This document shows positions 17,965-25,758 of a stretch of DNA of 64,000 nucleotides, piece by piece; the first letter of the stretch is position 1, and every line of letters starts with the position of its first letter. The position numbers were made by a program, and so were the translations under genes. The stretch is from an uncultured Clostridia bacterium (GTDB lineage: Bacteria > Bacillota > Clostridia > Peptostreptococcales > Anaerovoracaceae). The notes under the pieces were generated by a model. The model was not told where the DNA came from. It did not search any database and was given only the letters and a program-made list of their open reading frames with translations. The stretch is taken from contig CAKQQT010000002.1 in the NCBI GenBank assembly GCA_934271235.1, forward strand, positions 62,001-126,000. Direction: 5' to 3'.

Positions 17965-18540
17965 ATGAACGTGACATATGAACAAATCCGTGAAGACGCG
18001 CGGAAAGCCTGCGCGGAGCTGGTGGAAACGGCGAAACTGAAGCAGGGGGATATTCTGGTCATTGGCTGCAGTTCGAGTGAAGTGGTGGGCCTGCGCATCG
18101 GCAAGGGCTCCGACATCAACGCGGCAGGCGCGGTTTACGAGGGCGTGATGAGCGTGCTCGAGCCGAAAGGCATTTATCTGGCGGCACAGTGCTGTGAGCA
18201 TCTGAACCGGGCAGTCATCGTTGAAAAAGAGGCGCTGCTTCCGGGAACAGAGATCGTCAACGTAGTACCGCAGCCGCACGCGGGCGGGTCGTTCGCGATG
18301 ACGGTCTACGGACACGCGAAATGCCCGGTGGCGGTCGAAGAGATCAAAGCGGACGCCGGTATGGATATCGGAGATACCTTGATCGGCATGCAGCTCAAAC
18401 GCGTAGCCGTTCCGGTCAGACTCTCGCTGAACAAGATCGGCGAAGCCCATCTGGTCTGCGCAAGGACCCGCCCGAAATTCATCGGCGGCAGCCGCGCGGT
18501 TTATGACGACGCGCTCAGCGGCGGCGACATCCCGCGCTGA
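17965..18540 (+). CDS. TIGR01440 / DUF436 family protein (YwlG-like)
   Basis: A 191-aa cytoplasmic protein of the TIGR01440 family, found widely in Firmicutes and of unknown function. Conserved landmarks are VIGCSSSEVVGLRIGKGSD (residues about 34-52), AAQCCEHLNRAVIVEKE, VNVVPQPHAGGSFAM and FIGGSRAVYDD. The start at 17965 has an AAGAGGGA site; the open frame from 17917 is unnecessary. It ends 40 bp before a strong terminator, closing the glmS-ahcY stretch. Confidence 0.85.
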   Translation: MNVTYEQIREDARKACAELVETAKLKQGDILVIGCSSSEVVGLRIGKGSDINAAGAVYEGVMSVLEPKGIYLAAQCCEHLNRAVIVEKEALLPGTEIVNVVPQPHAGGSFAMTVYGHAKCPVAVEEIKADAGMDIGDTLIGMQLKRVAVPVRLSLNKIGEAHLVCARTRPKFIGGSRAVYDDALSGGDIPR

Positions 18541-18580
18541 GGAACTGAAATATTTTCCCATGTCAAAAAGAAACGAACCG

Positions 18581-18607
18581 AGACCGGCACACATCTGCCG
18601 GTCTTTT
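18581..18607 (+). terminator. Intrinsic terminator after the TIGR01440 gene
   Basis: AGACCGGCA (18581-18589) and TGCCGGTCT (18596-18604) form a perfect 9-bp stem with a 6-nt loop, followed by TTTT. Confidence 0.85.
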
Positions 18608-18616
18608 CATATAGTG

Positions 18617-18690
18617 TTAATGTACTTACACAGTGAGGCCGAGACGGAGCCGAAGGCAGAACTGACGGAAAGCAGAGGCTTGCGCCCGGT
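18617..18690 (+). repeat. Degenerate fourth copy of the dispersed intergenic repeat
   Basis: TAATGTACTTACACAGTGAG followed by GCCGAG, GACGGAGCCGAAGG and GCAGAACTGA mirrors the blocks of the copy at 8750, in shortened and diverged form. It is co-oriented with its plus-strand neighbours. Confidence 0.35.
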
Positions 18691-18750
18691 CCGGCCGGCA
18701 CTGCGGTAAGAAAGTCAAAATCTAAAATCTGAAAGAAGTAGGTGAATTTT

Positions 18751-18852
18751 ATGGGAAATAATTGCAATCTTTTAGGCGAAGGCGGCGTAGATACCAGCTT
18801 ATTGTTCTTCTTCCTGCTCTTAGTGATCATCTTCTGCAACTGCTATAACTAG
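18751..18852 (+). CDS. Small hydrophobic Cys-containing protein (33 aa)
   Basis: An ATG at 18751 preceded by AAGTAGGTGA opens a 33-codon frame ending in TAG. Residues 1-13 are polar (MGNNCNLLGEGGV) and residues 17-28 are strongly hydrophobic (LLFFFLLLVIIF), with Cys at positions 5, 29 and 31. The composition resembles the small YjcZ-like or coat-associated proteins common in sporulating Firmicutes, but that link is by analogy only. A perfect terminator 22 bp downstream and another terminator upstream show it is an independent transcription unit, which supports it being a real gene. Confidence 0.6.
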   Translation: MGNNCNLLGEGGVDTSLLFFFLLLVIIFCNCYN

Positions 18853-18873
18853 ACACTACATGCATGAATTTTA

Positions 18874-18906
18874 GGCGGCTGCCCAGGCGGGCAGCCGCCG
18901 TTTTTT
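18874..18906 (+). terminator. Strong terminator after the 33-aa gene
   Basis: GGCGGCTGCCC (18874-18884) and GGGCAGCCGCC (18889-18899) form a perfect 11-bp stem with a 4-nt loop, followed by a six-T run. Confidence 0.92.
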
Positions 18907-19092
18907 GCGATTTTCTCGATCTTTCATTTTTTTGACAAGAAATTGGCGGCGGCTCTCCTGTTTTCACCCGAAAGTTTAGGCAGGTTTACCCGGTTCGGTA
19001 ATTGTAAAGCGACCGCGAAACCCGTATGATGGCATCGTACATAAACCGATGTACGCATTTATTCCAATTTTATAGTATAGGAGGATTTCATT

Positions 19093-20583
19093 ATGGGTAA
19101 AAAGATCCCTATGTGGCAGACCGTTATGGTCATGCTGGTCATGATCGGTTTCCTGGTCTGGTCTATCGTAAAAGATACCGGCGGAGAACCGCACATCGCA
19201 CTTATTCTTGCAGCATCTTTCGCCGGCATTGTCGCTTGCGCGAACGGTTGGAAATGGGCCTACTTAGAACAAGGTATCCTTGCTTCCATTAATCGTTCCA
19301 TGCAGGCGATCCTGATCCTGGCGATCCTCGGCGCGATCATCGCCTCCTGGATGGCAGCGGGAACCATTCCTTCCATGATGTATTATGGTATTAAGATCAT
19401 CAGCCCGAAGGTATTCCTGTTTACGACCTGCATCCTTTGCTGTATCGTATCGCTGGCGACCGGTTCTTCTTGGTCTACCGCAGGTTCCATGGGCGTGGCG
19501 CTGATGGGTGTCGGTACAGCGCTCGGATTCCCGGCAGCGATGACAGCCGGCGCGGTCGTATCCGGCGCGTACTTCGGTGACAAGATGTCCCCGTTATCCG
19601 ATACGACAAATCTGGCACCGGCCATGGCGGGCGCTACCCTATTCGGACATATCAAACATATGGTCTATACGACCGGTGTTTCGCTCGGTCTTGCACTGGT
19701 CGCTTACGCGGTCATGGGCTTCATGCACGCGTCCAGCAATGAGCCGGATATGACCGTCATGAACGACATCCTGGCTTACATTGAAAGCGCATCCAACATC
19801 AGCCTCTTAACGCTGATTCCACCGCTGTTCGTTATCGTCGCTGTTGCGATGAAGCTGCCGGCGATCCCGTCTCTGATAGGCGGCGCAATGCTCGGCGTTC
19901 CGCTGATGTTCTACAATTCCGCAGCGATCGAGACGGTCATCGGCGATAAAGTCATCAACAACACCTTTACGATCCTCAACAACGGGATTGAACTCGGTAT
20001 CGTTCCGGAAGACGCGTCGGAAGCGGTCGCAAACCTCAGCTCGCTGCTGTCGTCATCCGGTATGCAGGGGATGATGTGGACGATCTCCATCATTCTGGCA
20101 GCGATGTGCTTCGGCGGTATCCTGGACTGCACGGGCATGATGGCACAGGTAGCCGCGATATTCATGAAAGTCGCGAAAGGAAGAGGCGGTCTGGTGCTTT
20201 CCACAGAGCTGATGTGCATCATCACCAATGCTGTCTGCTGTGATCAGTATCTGGCGCTGGTACTGCCGGGCAGAATGTTCAAGGAATCTTTCGAAGATAT
20301 GCGGCTGCGTCCGGAAAACCTCTCCAGATGTCTGGAAGATGCCGGTACAATCACATCCAACTTTTTCCCTTGGAACACCTGCGGCGCAACCATGAGAAAG
20401 TTCCTGGGCGTCGATTCCAGCTACATTCCGTACGCGATCCTGAACTGGCTGAACCCGATCGTATCTGTTTTCTACGGCTATGCGGGCATCACCATGACAA
20501 AGCTGTCGGATGAAGAATATCAGAAGATCTTAGACGAAAGAGAAGCCGAAAAGCAGGCCGCTCTGAAAGCACTGGAAGCATAA
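19093..20583 (+). CDS. nhaC: NhaC-family Na+/H+ antiporter
   Basis: A 496-aa polytopic membrane protein with about 11-12 hydrophobic segments. LATGSSWSTAGSMGVALMG (near residue 135) and GAYFGDKMSPLSDTTNLAPA (near 166) are hallmark NhaC blocks; the Asp and Ser/Thr residues there belong to the ion site. NAVCCDQYLALVLPGRMF is the matching motif in the second half. Expected role: sodium extrusion and pH homeostasis at the cytoplasmic membrane, possibly also amino-acid or metabolite exchange as in some NhaC relatives. A TAGGAGG ribosome site precedes the start. It is flanked by terminators and likely monocistronic. Confidence 0.9.
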   Translation: MGKKIPMWQTVMVMLVMIGFLVWSIVKDTGGEPHIALILAASFAGIVACANGWKWAYLEQGILASINRSMQAILILAILGAIIASWMAAGTIPSMMYYGIKIISPKVFLFTTCILCCIVSLATGSSWSTAGSMGVALMGVGTALGFPAAMTAGAVVSGAYFGDKMSPLSDTTNLAPAMAGATLFGHIKHMVYTTGVSLGLALVAYAVMGFMHASSNEPDMTVMNDILAYIESASNISLLTLIPPLFVIVAVAMKLPAIPSLIGGAMLGVPLMFYNSAAIETVIGDKVINNTFTILNNGIELGIVPEDASEAVANLSSLLSSSGMQGMMWTISIILAAMCFGGILDCTGMMAQVAAIFMKVAKGRGGLVLSTELMCIITNAVCCDQYLALVLPGRMFKESFEDMRLRPENLSRCLEDAGTITSNFFPWNTCGATMRKFLGVDSSYIPYAILNWLNPIVSVFYGYAGITMTKLSDEEYQKILDEREAEKQAALKALEA

Positions 20584-20715
20584 AAAGCAAAGCCGGGCGC
20601 TGTACGGAACAGATCGTACAGCGTCGGGAACTCCGCGCGATCCGAAAGTGTGTGTTGAAATACACGTGGAAAAGAGAGAAAGAAAGAGTTCTCCTTAATA
20701 GTGTGTTAAGTAAAT

Positions 20716-20755
20716 AAAGCCGGAAGAGTCGGGGATGGTCACCCGGCTTTTTCGG
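20716..20755 (+). terminator. Terminator between nhaC and the LuxR-type regulator
   Basis: AAAGCCGG (20716-20723) pairs with CCGGCTTT (20743-20750) around a 19-nt loop, followed by a T-rich tail. A second hairpin without a T-run (GCTGTACG/CGTACAGC, about 20599-20622) lies just after the nhaC stop codon. Nothing else is recognised in 20584-20890. Confidence 0.65.
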
Positions 20756-20890
20756 TTTTTGAAGGCTGCCGGTCGGTGAAGGGGCGTCTGCTAAGAAAAC
20801 GCCCAAAAGAGTTCTGAAACGGTAAAAAACAAAAACATTGTGCTAAAATAGAAAGGTAAGTTGTTGTAGATAAAAGAAAGGAAGCCCGAT

Positions 20891-21901
20891 ATGTTAAAAT
20901 TGTTGGGACTCTGCTACATACTGACGATTCTGATCGGCGTGGCGGCATTTTCCGTTCATCTGACCGCTCGCTTGAAACTTTTGGATGCATCGAACCGCAT
21001 CGTTCTGGAAAAAAGCACAACTATTTTTTTGACCCTCGTATTGACCTTTAATTTCTGCGATTTTTTGATCTTGTTCCTCAATGATGCGCTGGGAGAAAAT
21101 CAGATCGCCTGGATCTATGTGGCCGAGAATCTGTTGGAACTGGCGTTGGCTTATGCCATCATCATGGTCAGCCGCGACTACGTAGGCGCGAAAAGTCCGC
21201 GCTGGCTGTCTGCTGTTTTTTTGCTGATGGGCATGATTATTTTTTACGATGACAGCATCTACACGCTGGGGACGGTTTACCAAAATGAAGATGTTTACGC
21301 GATCGGTATGGCAGTGCTGAACACGATCCCGATCCTGCTGCAAAGTGTTTTTGTGATGCGGTATTTGCATATCGCGCGGCGCCGCAGCCGGCAGAAAAAA
21401 GCGGAAGCCTATCTGCTGTCGTTCTATCTGTTCGGGATCTTATTGTGCATTGTCGCGACGGCCAGCATCATCGACTCGCGGACCGCACATGATTTCATCG
21501 GCTATGATAAGGAGATCTACATCATCATGTGGCTGATCTTCAACGTTTTGAACTTCGTCTTTATTTGGCGTTCCTGCAGACCGAACGAGCAGCGAGAAGC
21601 AGAAACAGAACTCAGCGAAGAAGAAAAGCTGCAGCGGATCGCACAGCAGTACGCGTTGAGCGAACGAGAATGTGAGATCGCGAAACTAATCTTCGCGGGG
21701 AAGAATAATAAGGAAATGGCAGAACTTTTGTATCTGTCGCCGAACACGGTTAAGGTGCACGCGTCGAATCTCTATCGTAAGCTCGGTGTTTCAAATCGTG
21801 TGCAGGCAGTACAGATCCTCGGCGGCAAGGCCGCATCGCAAGCTGACGGAAATAAGGAAAAGATCGGGATGACAGACCGGGCGGTCCGACAGGGCGCCTG
21901 A
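20891..21901 (+). CDS. Membrane-embedded LuxR-type transcriptional regulator
   Basis: A 336-aa protein with an N-terminal half of about six or seven hydrophobic helices (residues 1-230) and a C-terminal LuxR/FixJ helix-turn-helix. The HTH reads YALSERECEIAKLIFAGKN then KEMAELLYLSPNTVKVHASN and LYRKLGVSNRVQAV. The layout suggests a one-component membrane sensor that binds DNA directly; the signal and targets are unknown. A GAAAGGAAG site precedes the ATG. No partner kinase is adjacent. It converges on dinB, with only about 9 bp between the stop codons. Confidence 0.8.
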   Translation: MLKLLGLCYILTILIGVAAFSVHLTARLKLLDASNRIVLEKSTTIFLTLVLTFNFCDFLILFLNDALGENQIAWIYVAENLLELALAYAIIMVSRDYVGAKSPRWLSAVFLLMGMIIFYDDSIYTLGTVYQNEDVYAIGMAVLNTIPILLQSVFVMRYLHIARRRSRQKKAEAYLLSFYLFGILLCIVATASIIDSRTAHDFIGYDKEIYIIMWLIFNVLNFVFIWRSCRPNEQREAETELSEEEKLQRIAQQYALSERECEIAKLIFAGKNNKEMAELLYLSPNTVKVHASNLYRKLGVSNRVQAVQILGGKAASQADGNKEKIGMTDRAVRQGA

Positions 21902-21910
21902 CCTTTGCGG

Positions 21911-23293
21911 CTAGTCTTTTTTGGGCATGATCGGCTCGCTTTCGAGCAGGTCGCCGCGTACGGCGGCACCGATATCGTTTTGCATGACGGCGCCGAAGCC
22001 GATGGCTGCGGTGCCGTATTTTTTTCGCACTTCATCCATGGCTTGCTCCATGCGTTCCGCCCGCTCCCGCGCCTCGGCGTCTCCTGCCAGGAAATTGAGC
22101 TGTTCCTCCGCAGTCTCTTCGCACAGACCGATGGCTGTCACTGTCAAAAGGCGGATCGGTTGACCGATGCGCCAAGCGGTCATGATGACCTCCATGGCGG
22201 CGGTGACCAGCTCGGACGCCAGATGGGTCGGGCAGGGCAGCTGTTTCTGTCTGGAGATCGTTTTGAGATCGGGACTTTTGATGTCGACCTTAACTCCGCA
22301 GGCCTTGAGCGCAGAGCTGCGCAGACGCGCGGCGACCGTATCGGACAGAGCCGTAACAGCGGTGAGGATCTCATCGCGTGTCAAAAGGTCCTTGCGGAAC
22401 GTGGTGCCGTTGCCGATGGACTTGACAGGTTCCCGATCCGAAAAGCGCGCGACCGGGCTTTCGTCGAAACCGTTGGCGTATTCCCAGAGGACACGGCCGG
22501 ATTTTCCCAGTAAGGATTCCAGAAAGGCAGGATCGGATTCTGCCAGCGCGCGGATGGTGCGGATGCCTTTGCGGGTCAGCTTCTCTGCGGTAGCCGGTCC
22601 GACGGTAAAGAGTTCGCGGATCGGAAGCGGCCAGAGCAGGTCACGGAAATTTTGCCGGGTGATCACGGTAGTGGCATCCGGTTTTTTGTATTCCGAACCC
22701 ATCTTCGCAAAAATTTTGTTGAAAGACACCCCGGCCGAAAGGGTCAAGCCCAGTTCTTCTTTGACGGAGAGGCGGATCATATCGGCAATCTCCCGCCCGC
22801 TGCCGAACAGCTTTTGGCTGGCAGTGACGTCGAGCCAGGATTCATCGATGCTGAACGGCTGCACCATATCGGTATAGCGGCAGTAGACGCGGTTAATCTC
22901 AGCGGAGTAGTGACGGTATTTCTGCATATGCGGCGGCACGCAGACCAGTTCCGGACATTTGCGTTTTGCCTGCCAGATGGTTTCGGCCGTGACGATGCCG
23001 TATTTCTTCGCAGGCTCGTTTTTTGCGAGGATGATCCCGTGGCGGCTGTCCGCGTCGCCGCAGACAGCCATCGGCACGCTGCGCAGTTCCGGATGCTCCA
23101 GCAGCTCGACGGAAGCGAAGAAGCCGTTCATGTCACAGTGCAGGATGACGCGGTCCTGCACACCCTGCGGACCTTGCGGGCCTTTCGGGCCCTGCGTGTC
23201 CTGAAAGCTTTGCGAGTCATGAGGAAACTGCCCGCCTTGCCAGGCAAGCATGTTCGGATCGGTATGTTTTCCTGAGAGATCTTTCGCTGTCAT
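21911..23293 (-). CDS. dinB: Y-family DNA polymerase IV with a collagen-like N-terminal extension
   Basis: A 460-aa translesion DNA polymerase. The palm begins at VILHCDMNGFFASVELLEHP (about residue 48), with the metal Asp in HCDMN; the second acidic pair is in FSIDESWLDVTAS. The thumb and little-finger regions include GVSFNKIFAKMGSEYKKPD and VGPATAEKLTRKGIRTI. About 47 residues precede the normal family start, including GPKGPQGPQGVQ. An AAAGGAG ribosome site upstream of the ATG at 23293 suggests the extension is translated. A dispersed repeat lies in its 5' flank. The predicted role is DNA damage tolerance. Confidence 0.9.
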   Translation of the reverse strand: MTAKDLSGKHTDPNMLAWQGGQFPHDSQSFQDTQGPKGPQGPQGVQDRVILHCDMNGFFASVELLEHPELRSVPMAVCGDADSRHGIILAKNEPAKKYGIVTAETIWQAKRKCPELVCVPPHMQKYRHYSAEINRVYCRYTDMVQPFSIDESWLDVTASQKLFGSGREIADMIRLSVKEELGLTLSAGVSFNKIFAKMGSEYKKPDATTVITRQNFRDLLWPLPIRELFTVGPATAEKLTRKGIRTIRALAESDPAFLESLLGKSGRVLWEYANGFDESPVARFSDREPVKSIGNGTTFRKDLLTRDEILTAVTALSDTVAARLRSSALKACGVKVDIKSPDLKTISRQKQLPCPTHLASELVTAAMEVIMTAWRIGQPIRLLTVTAIGLCEETAEEQLNFLAGDAEARERAERMEQAMDEVRKKYGTAAIGFGAVMQNDIGAAVRGDLLESEPIMPKKD

Positions 23294-23324
23294 GGCTGAT
23301 CTTAGCGGCTCCTTTCTGTCAGAA

Positions 23325-23530
23325 TCGGATCATTAGCCCAGACGCTGAACGGCTCCGTCTTCGCCTTGCGGCTCGCCGATTGCCTTCGCTCGGGCACCTG
23401 TCTTGCATCTGCTCTGTCTGCACCTTCGGCGCGCCCCTTAAAGTGCCACGCGCTAAAGCGCTGCACTTCTTGGCGTGAGACCTGCCTCGCTTCTGACTTC
23501 GCCTTCGGCTCGTCAATCAGCGGACTAGGG
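23325..23530 (-). repeat. Dispersed intergenic repeat, copy 2 (long variant)
   Basis: On the minus strand this contains GAGCAGATGCAAGACAGGTG, CCCGAGCGAAGGCAATCG and AAGACGGAGCCGTTCAGCG, matching the copy at 8750. A second related block (GAGCCGAAGGCGAAGTC...) makes it about 200 bp long. It lies immediately upstream of dinB and is co-oriented with it. Confidence 0.75.
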
Positions 23531-23598
23531 CTTCAAGTCGCAGTGCCAAGAATATTGTATCATAGTTATGTGGTTTTTGTGAAGAGTTTCCGCGTTTC

Positions 23599-23627
23599 TT
23601 GACTTGCAGGCGATTTCCCGGTATAAT
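23599..23627 (+). promoter_or_regulatory. Promoter of the DUF308 gene
   Basis: TTGACT (23599-23604) and TATAAT (23622-23627) with a 17-bp spacer, about 26 bp upstream of the GTG start. Confidence 0.7.
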
Positions 23628-23653
23628 ATTACGAGAAATGGAGGGCAGATCTC

Positions 23654-24436
23654 GTGAGAATATTGACAATGGCAACAGGCGTCCTGTTCATAGGCGCCGG
23701 TGTTTATTTAATGGCAAACAGTGGAATCACTTTCTTATCCGTTGCATTTCCGATCGGACTGGCGTTTATGATCGCCGGTGTGATCGAATGTCTTTCCTAC
23801 AGCAGCTATCGCGGCGACAACGAGGAAAGAACCTGGATCCTGATTGACGGCACGACGACGTTTATGCTCGGCGCTCTGATCATATTGAACAAATTGACTG
23901 CAGACGCAGTCGTTCCGGCTGTATTGGGCCTGTGGGTCATCACGACCGGTATCCGTAATTTTGTGCGTGCTTGGGAAAAGATCGAAGAACGGCAGCATGA
24001 TTTTTATGATCATCTGGTGACCGGACTGTTCAATCTGATCTGCGGTCTGTATGTTTTCTTCGACAGCGATATCTTCAATCTGCAGACGATGACCATGGTC
24101 GGACTTTGTGTGATCGTACAGGGCATCAATATCGTCAATGTCGGCGCGACGATCATCATCCAGAAGCCGGACTATCTGAAAACAAAGGTAGAAAAATTGG
24201 AAGAGGCGGCAGCTAAGGCGGCTGAAGCGCATGCGGCGGCGAAAGTCGCGATCAAGGCGGCGAAAGACGCAAAAGCTGAGGTCCGCGTGATCGAAGCGAC
24301 GCCGGAGGAATTGTTGGATATTACGATGGCACCGAAGCCGGGAACCGAGGAGGCCGAGAACACGGCGGACAAGCCGGCGGAGGAAGCGGCCGCGGAAAAC
24401 GGTGAGGAATCGAAAGCGGAAAGTGAGAATGCCTAG
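23654..24436 (+). CDS. DUF308 (HdeD-like) membrane protein with acidic C-terminal tail
   Basis: A 260-aa protein with six hydrophobic segments in the first ~175 residues, arranged as the three-hairpin DUF308/HdeD pattern. Examples are MRILTMATGVLFIGAGVYL, FMIAGVIECLSYS and MTMVGLCVIVQGINIVNVGA. The tail (residues 175-260) is a coiled-coil-like Ala/Lys/Glu segment and then an acidic Glu/Ala-rich end. HdeD is linked to acid stress in enterobacteria, but function in Clostridia is unknown. The GTG start has a GGAGGG site 8-9 bp upstream. It abuts the next gene (stop at 24434-24436, next ATG at 24437). Confidence 0.75.
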   Translation: MRILTMATGVLFIGAGVYLMANSGITFLSVAFPIGLAFMIAGVIECLSYSSYRGDNEERTWILIDGTTTFMLGALIILNKLTADAVVPAVLGLWVITTGIRNFVRAWEKIEERQHDFYDHLVTGLFNLICGLYVFFDSDIFNLQTMTMVGLCVIVQGINIVNVGATIIIQKPDYLKTKVEKLEEAAAKAAEAHAAAKVAIKAAKDAKAEVRVIEATPEELLDITMAPKPGTEEAENTADKPAEEAAAENGEESKAESENA

Positions 24437-25732
24437 ATGAGAAGAGTTTGGGATATTGCGGTCATCGGAGGCGGCGCTTCAGGGCTTGCGGCTGCGGTCG
24501 AGGCCGGGCGTGCGGCAAAGCAGAGCGGAAAGGATCTTTCGATCCTGCTCCTGGAAAAGAAAGAGAGCCCGGGCAAAAAACTCAGCATGACCGGAAACGG
24601 CAGGTGCAATCTTTCCAATGCCGCATGCGGACAGCAGGAGATCGTGACGGACTTCTTCCGTGCCGCGGGGATCGCGGTGCGCGAGGACGAAGACGGCAGA
24701 CGGTATCCTTATAATGAAGACGCGCAGGAAGTCGCGGCGGTCCTGACGGAGCACGCGCGGCGATTGGGCGTGCAGATCATGACAAATTGTGAAATTCAAA
24801 GTGTGGAAGCCATGCAAACGGGGGGCTTCCATCTTTTCGCTATGGGAAAAAATATCCCGGAAAAGAGCCGCAGTGCCGTGCAAAAAAATCCTGAAGGAGA
24901 AAGCCGCGATGCGACGCAAAAGATCACGGTCAAAACGGTGCTGATCGCAACCGGCGGCAAGTCTTACGGCGTGTTCGGCAGTACCGGCGACGGTTATCGG
25001 TTTGCGCGCGAGCTCGGACATGAGGTGGTCACGCCGGTCCCGGCGCTGACGGCGATCGATACGGCGGAGGATCTGACCTTGCTGAAAGGGACCCGTGCCA
25101 AAGCGCAGGTGTGCTTGCTGCACGGAGACAAGGTCTGCGTGCAGGAAACCGGAGAGGTGCAGTTCCGTGCGGACGGTCTATCCGGGATCTGCATTCTGAA
25201 CCTGTCCGGGCACATCCGTCTGGACAAGACTTCCGGACGCAGTATCCGCGAACTGTTCGGCGATTATCGTCTGGTGCTGAATCTGGTCCCGGACTTTGCG
25301 CGCGAGGATTTGCTGGAATTTTTCCGGACACATTTCGCTCTTTACGACTGCTGCGCGGCAGATCTTTTACGGACGCTGGTCAAGGCGCCGCTGGCAGAGT
25401 ATGTTCTGCAGCGCGCAGGTATCAGACCGGAAACAAGTGCGGCGGAGTTGTCCGCGTCGCAGCTTGAGGCGCTCGCGGCCGGACTTTTGCAGTTTTCCCT
25501 GACGGTATGCGGCACGAAAGGCTGGAATGAGGCGCAGGTGACTGCAGGCGGTGTGCGGGAAAGTCAGGTGAACGAGGTCACGATGGAGTCCTGTCTTGTT
25601 CCGGGACTGTACTTTGCCGGTGAGGTGCTGGAATACGCCGGCCCTTGCGGCGGCTATAATCTGCATCATGCCTGGCTGACCGGGATCCGTGCCGGGAGAG
25701 CGATGGCAGCGGCATGCTTGCTTTGCATATGA
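24437..25732 (+). CDS. BaiN/RdsA-type (HI0933 family) flavoprotein
   Basis: An NAD(P)/FAD-dependent oxidoreductase of 431 aa. The N-terminal FAD Rossmann motif is DIAVIGGGASGLAAAVEAGR, followed by the family block KLSMTGNGRCNLSNA. The C-terminal FAD contact is PGLYFAGEVLEYAGPCGGYN. Characterised relatives include BaiN, proposed in bile-acid reduction, but substrates vary and none can be inferred here. A short charged insertion (KNIPEKSRSAVQKNPEGES, near residue 137) interrupts the middle domain. The gene begins at the base after the DUF308 stop codon, so the two are co-transcribed. The next flavoprotein starts 26 bp after its stop. Confidence 0.85.
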   Translation: MRRVWDIAVIGGGASGLAAAVEAGRAAKQSGKDLSILLLEKKESPGKKLSMTGNGRCNLSNAACGQQEIVTDFFRAAGIAVREDEDGRRYPYNEDAQEVAAVLTEHARRLGVQIMTNCEIQSVEAMQTGGFHLFAMGKNIPEKSRSAVQKNPEGESRDATQKITVKTVLIATGGKSYGVFGSTGDGYRFARELGHEVVTPVPALTAIDTAEDLTLLKGTRAKAQVCLLHGDKVCVQETGEVQFRADGLSGICILNLSGHIRLDKTSGRSIRELFGDYRLVLNLVPDFAREDLLEFFRTHFALYDCCAADLLRTLVKAPLAEYVLQRAGIRPETSAAELSASQLEALAAGLLQFSLTVCGTKGWNEAQVTAGGVRESQVNEVTMESCLVPGLYFAGEVLEYAGPCGGYNLHHAWLTGIRAGRAMAAACLLCI

Positions 25733-25758
25733 TACAAAATCGAAGGGGAACTTTATCT

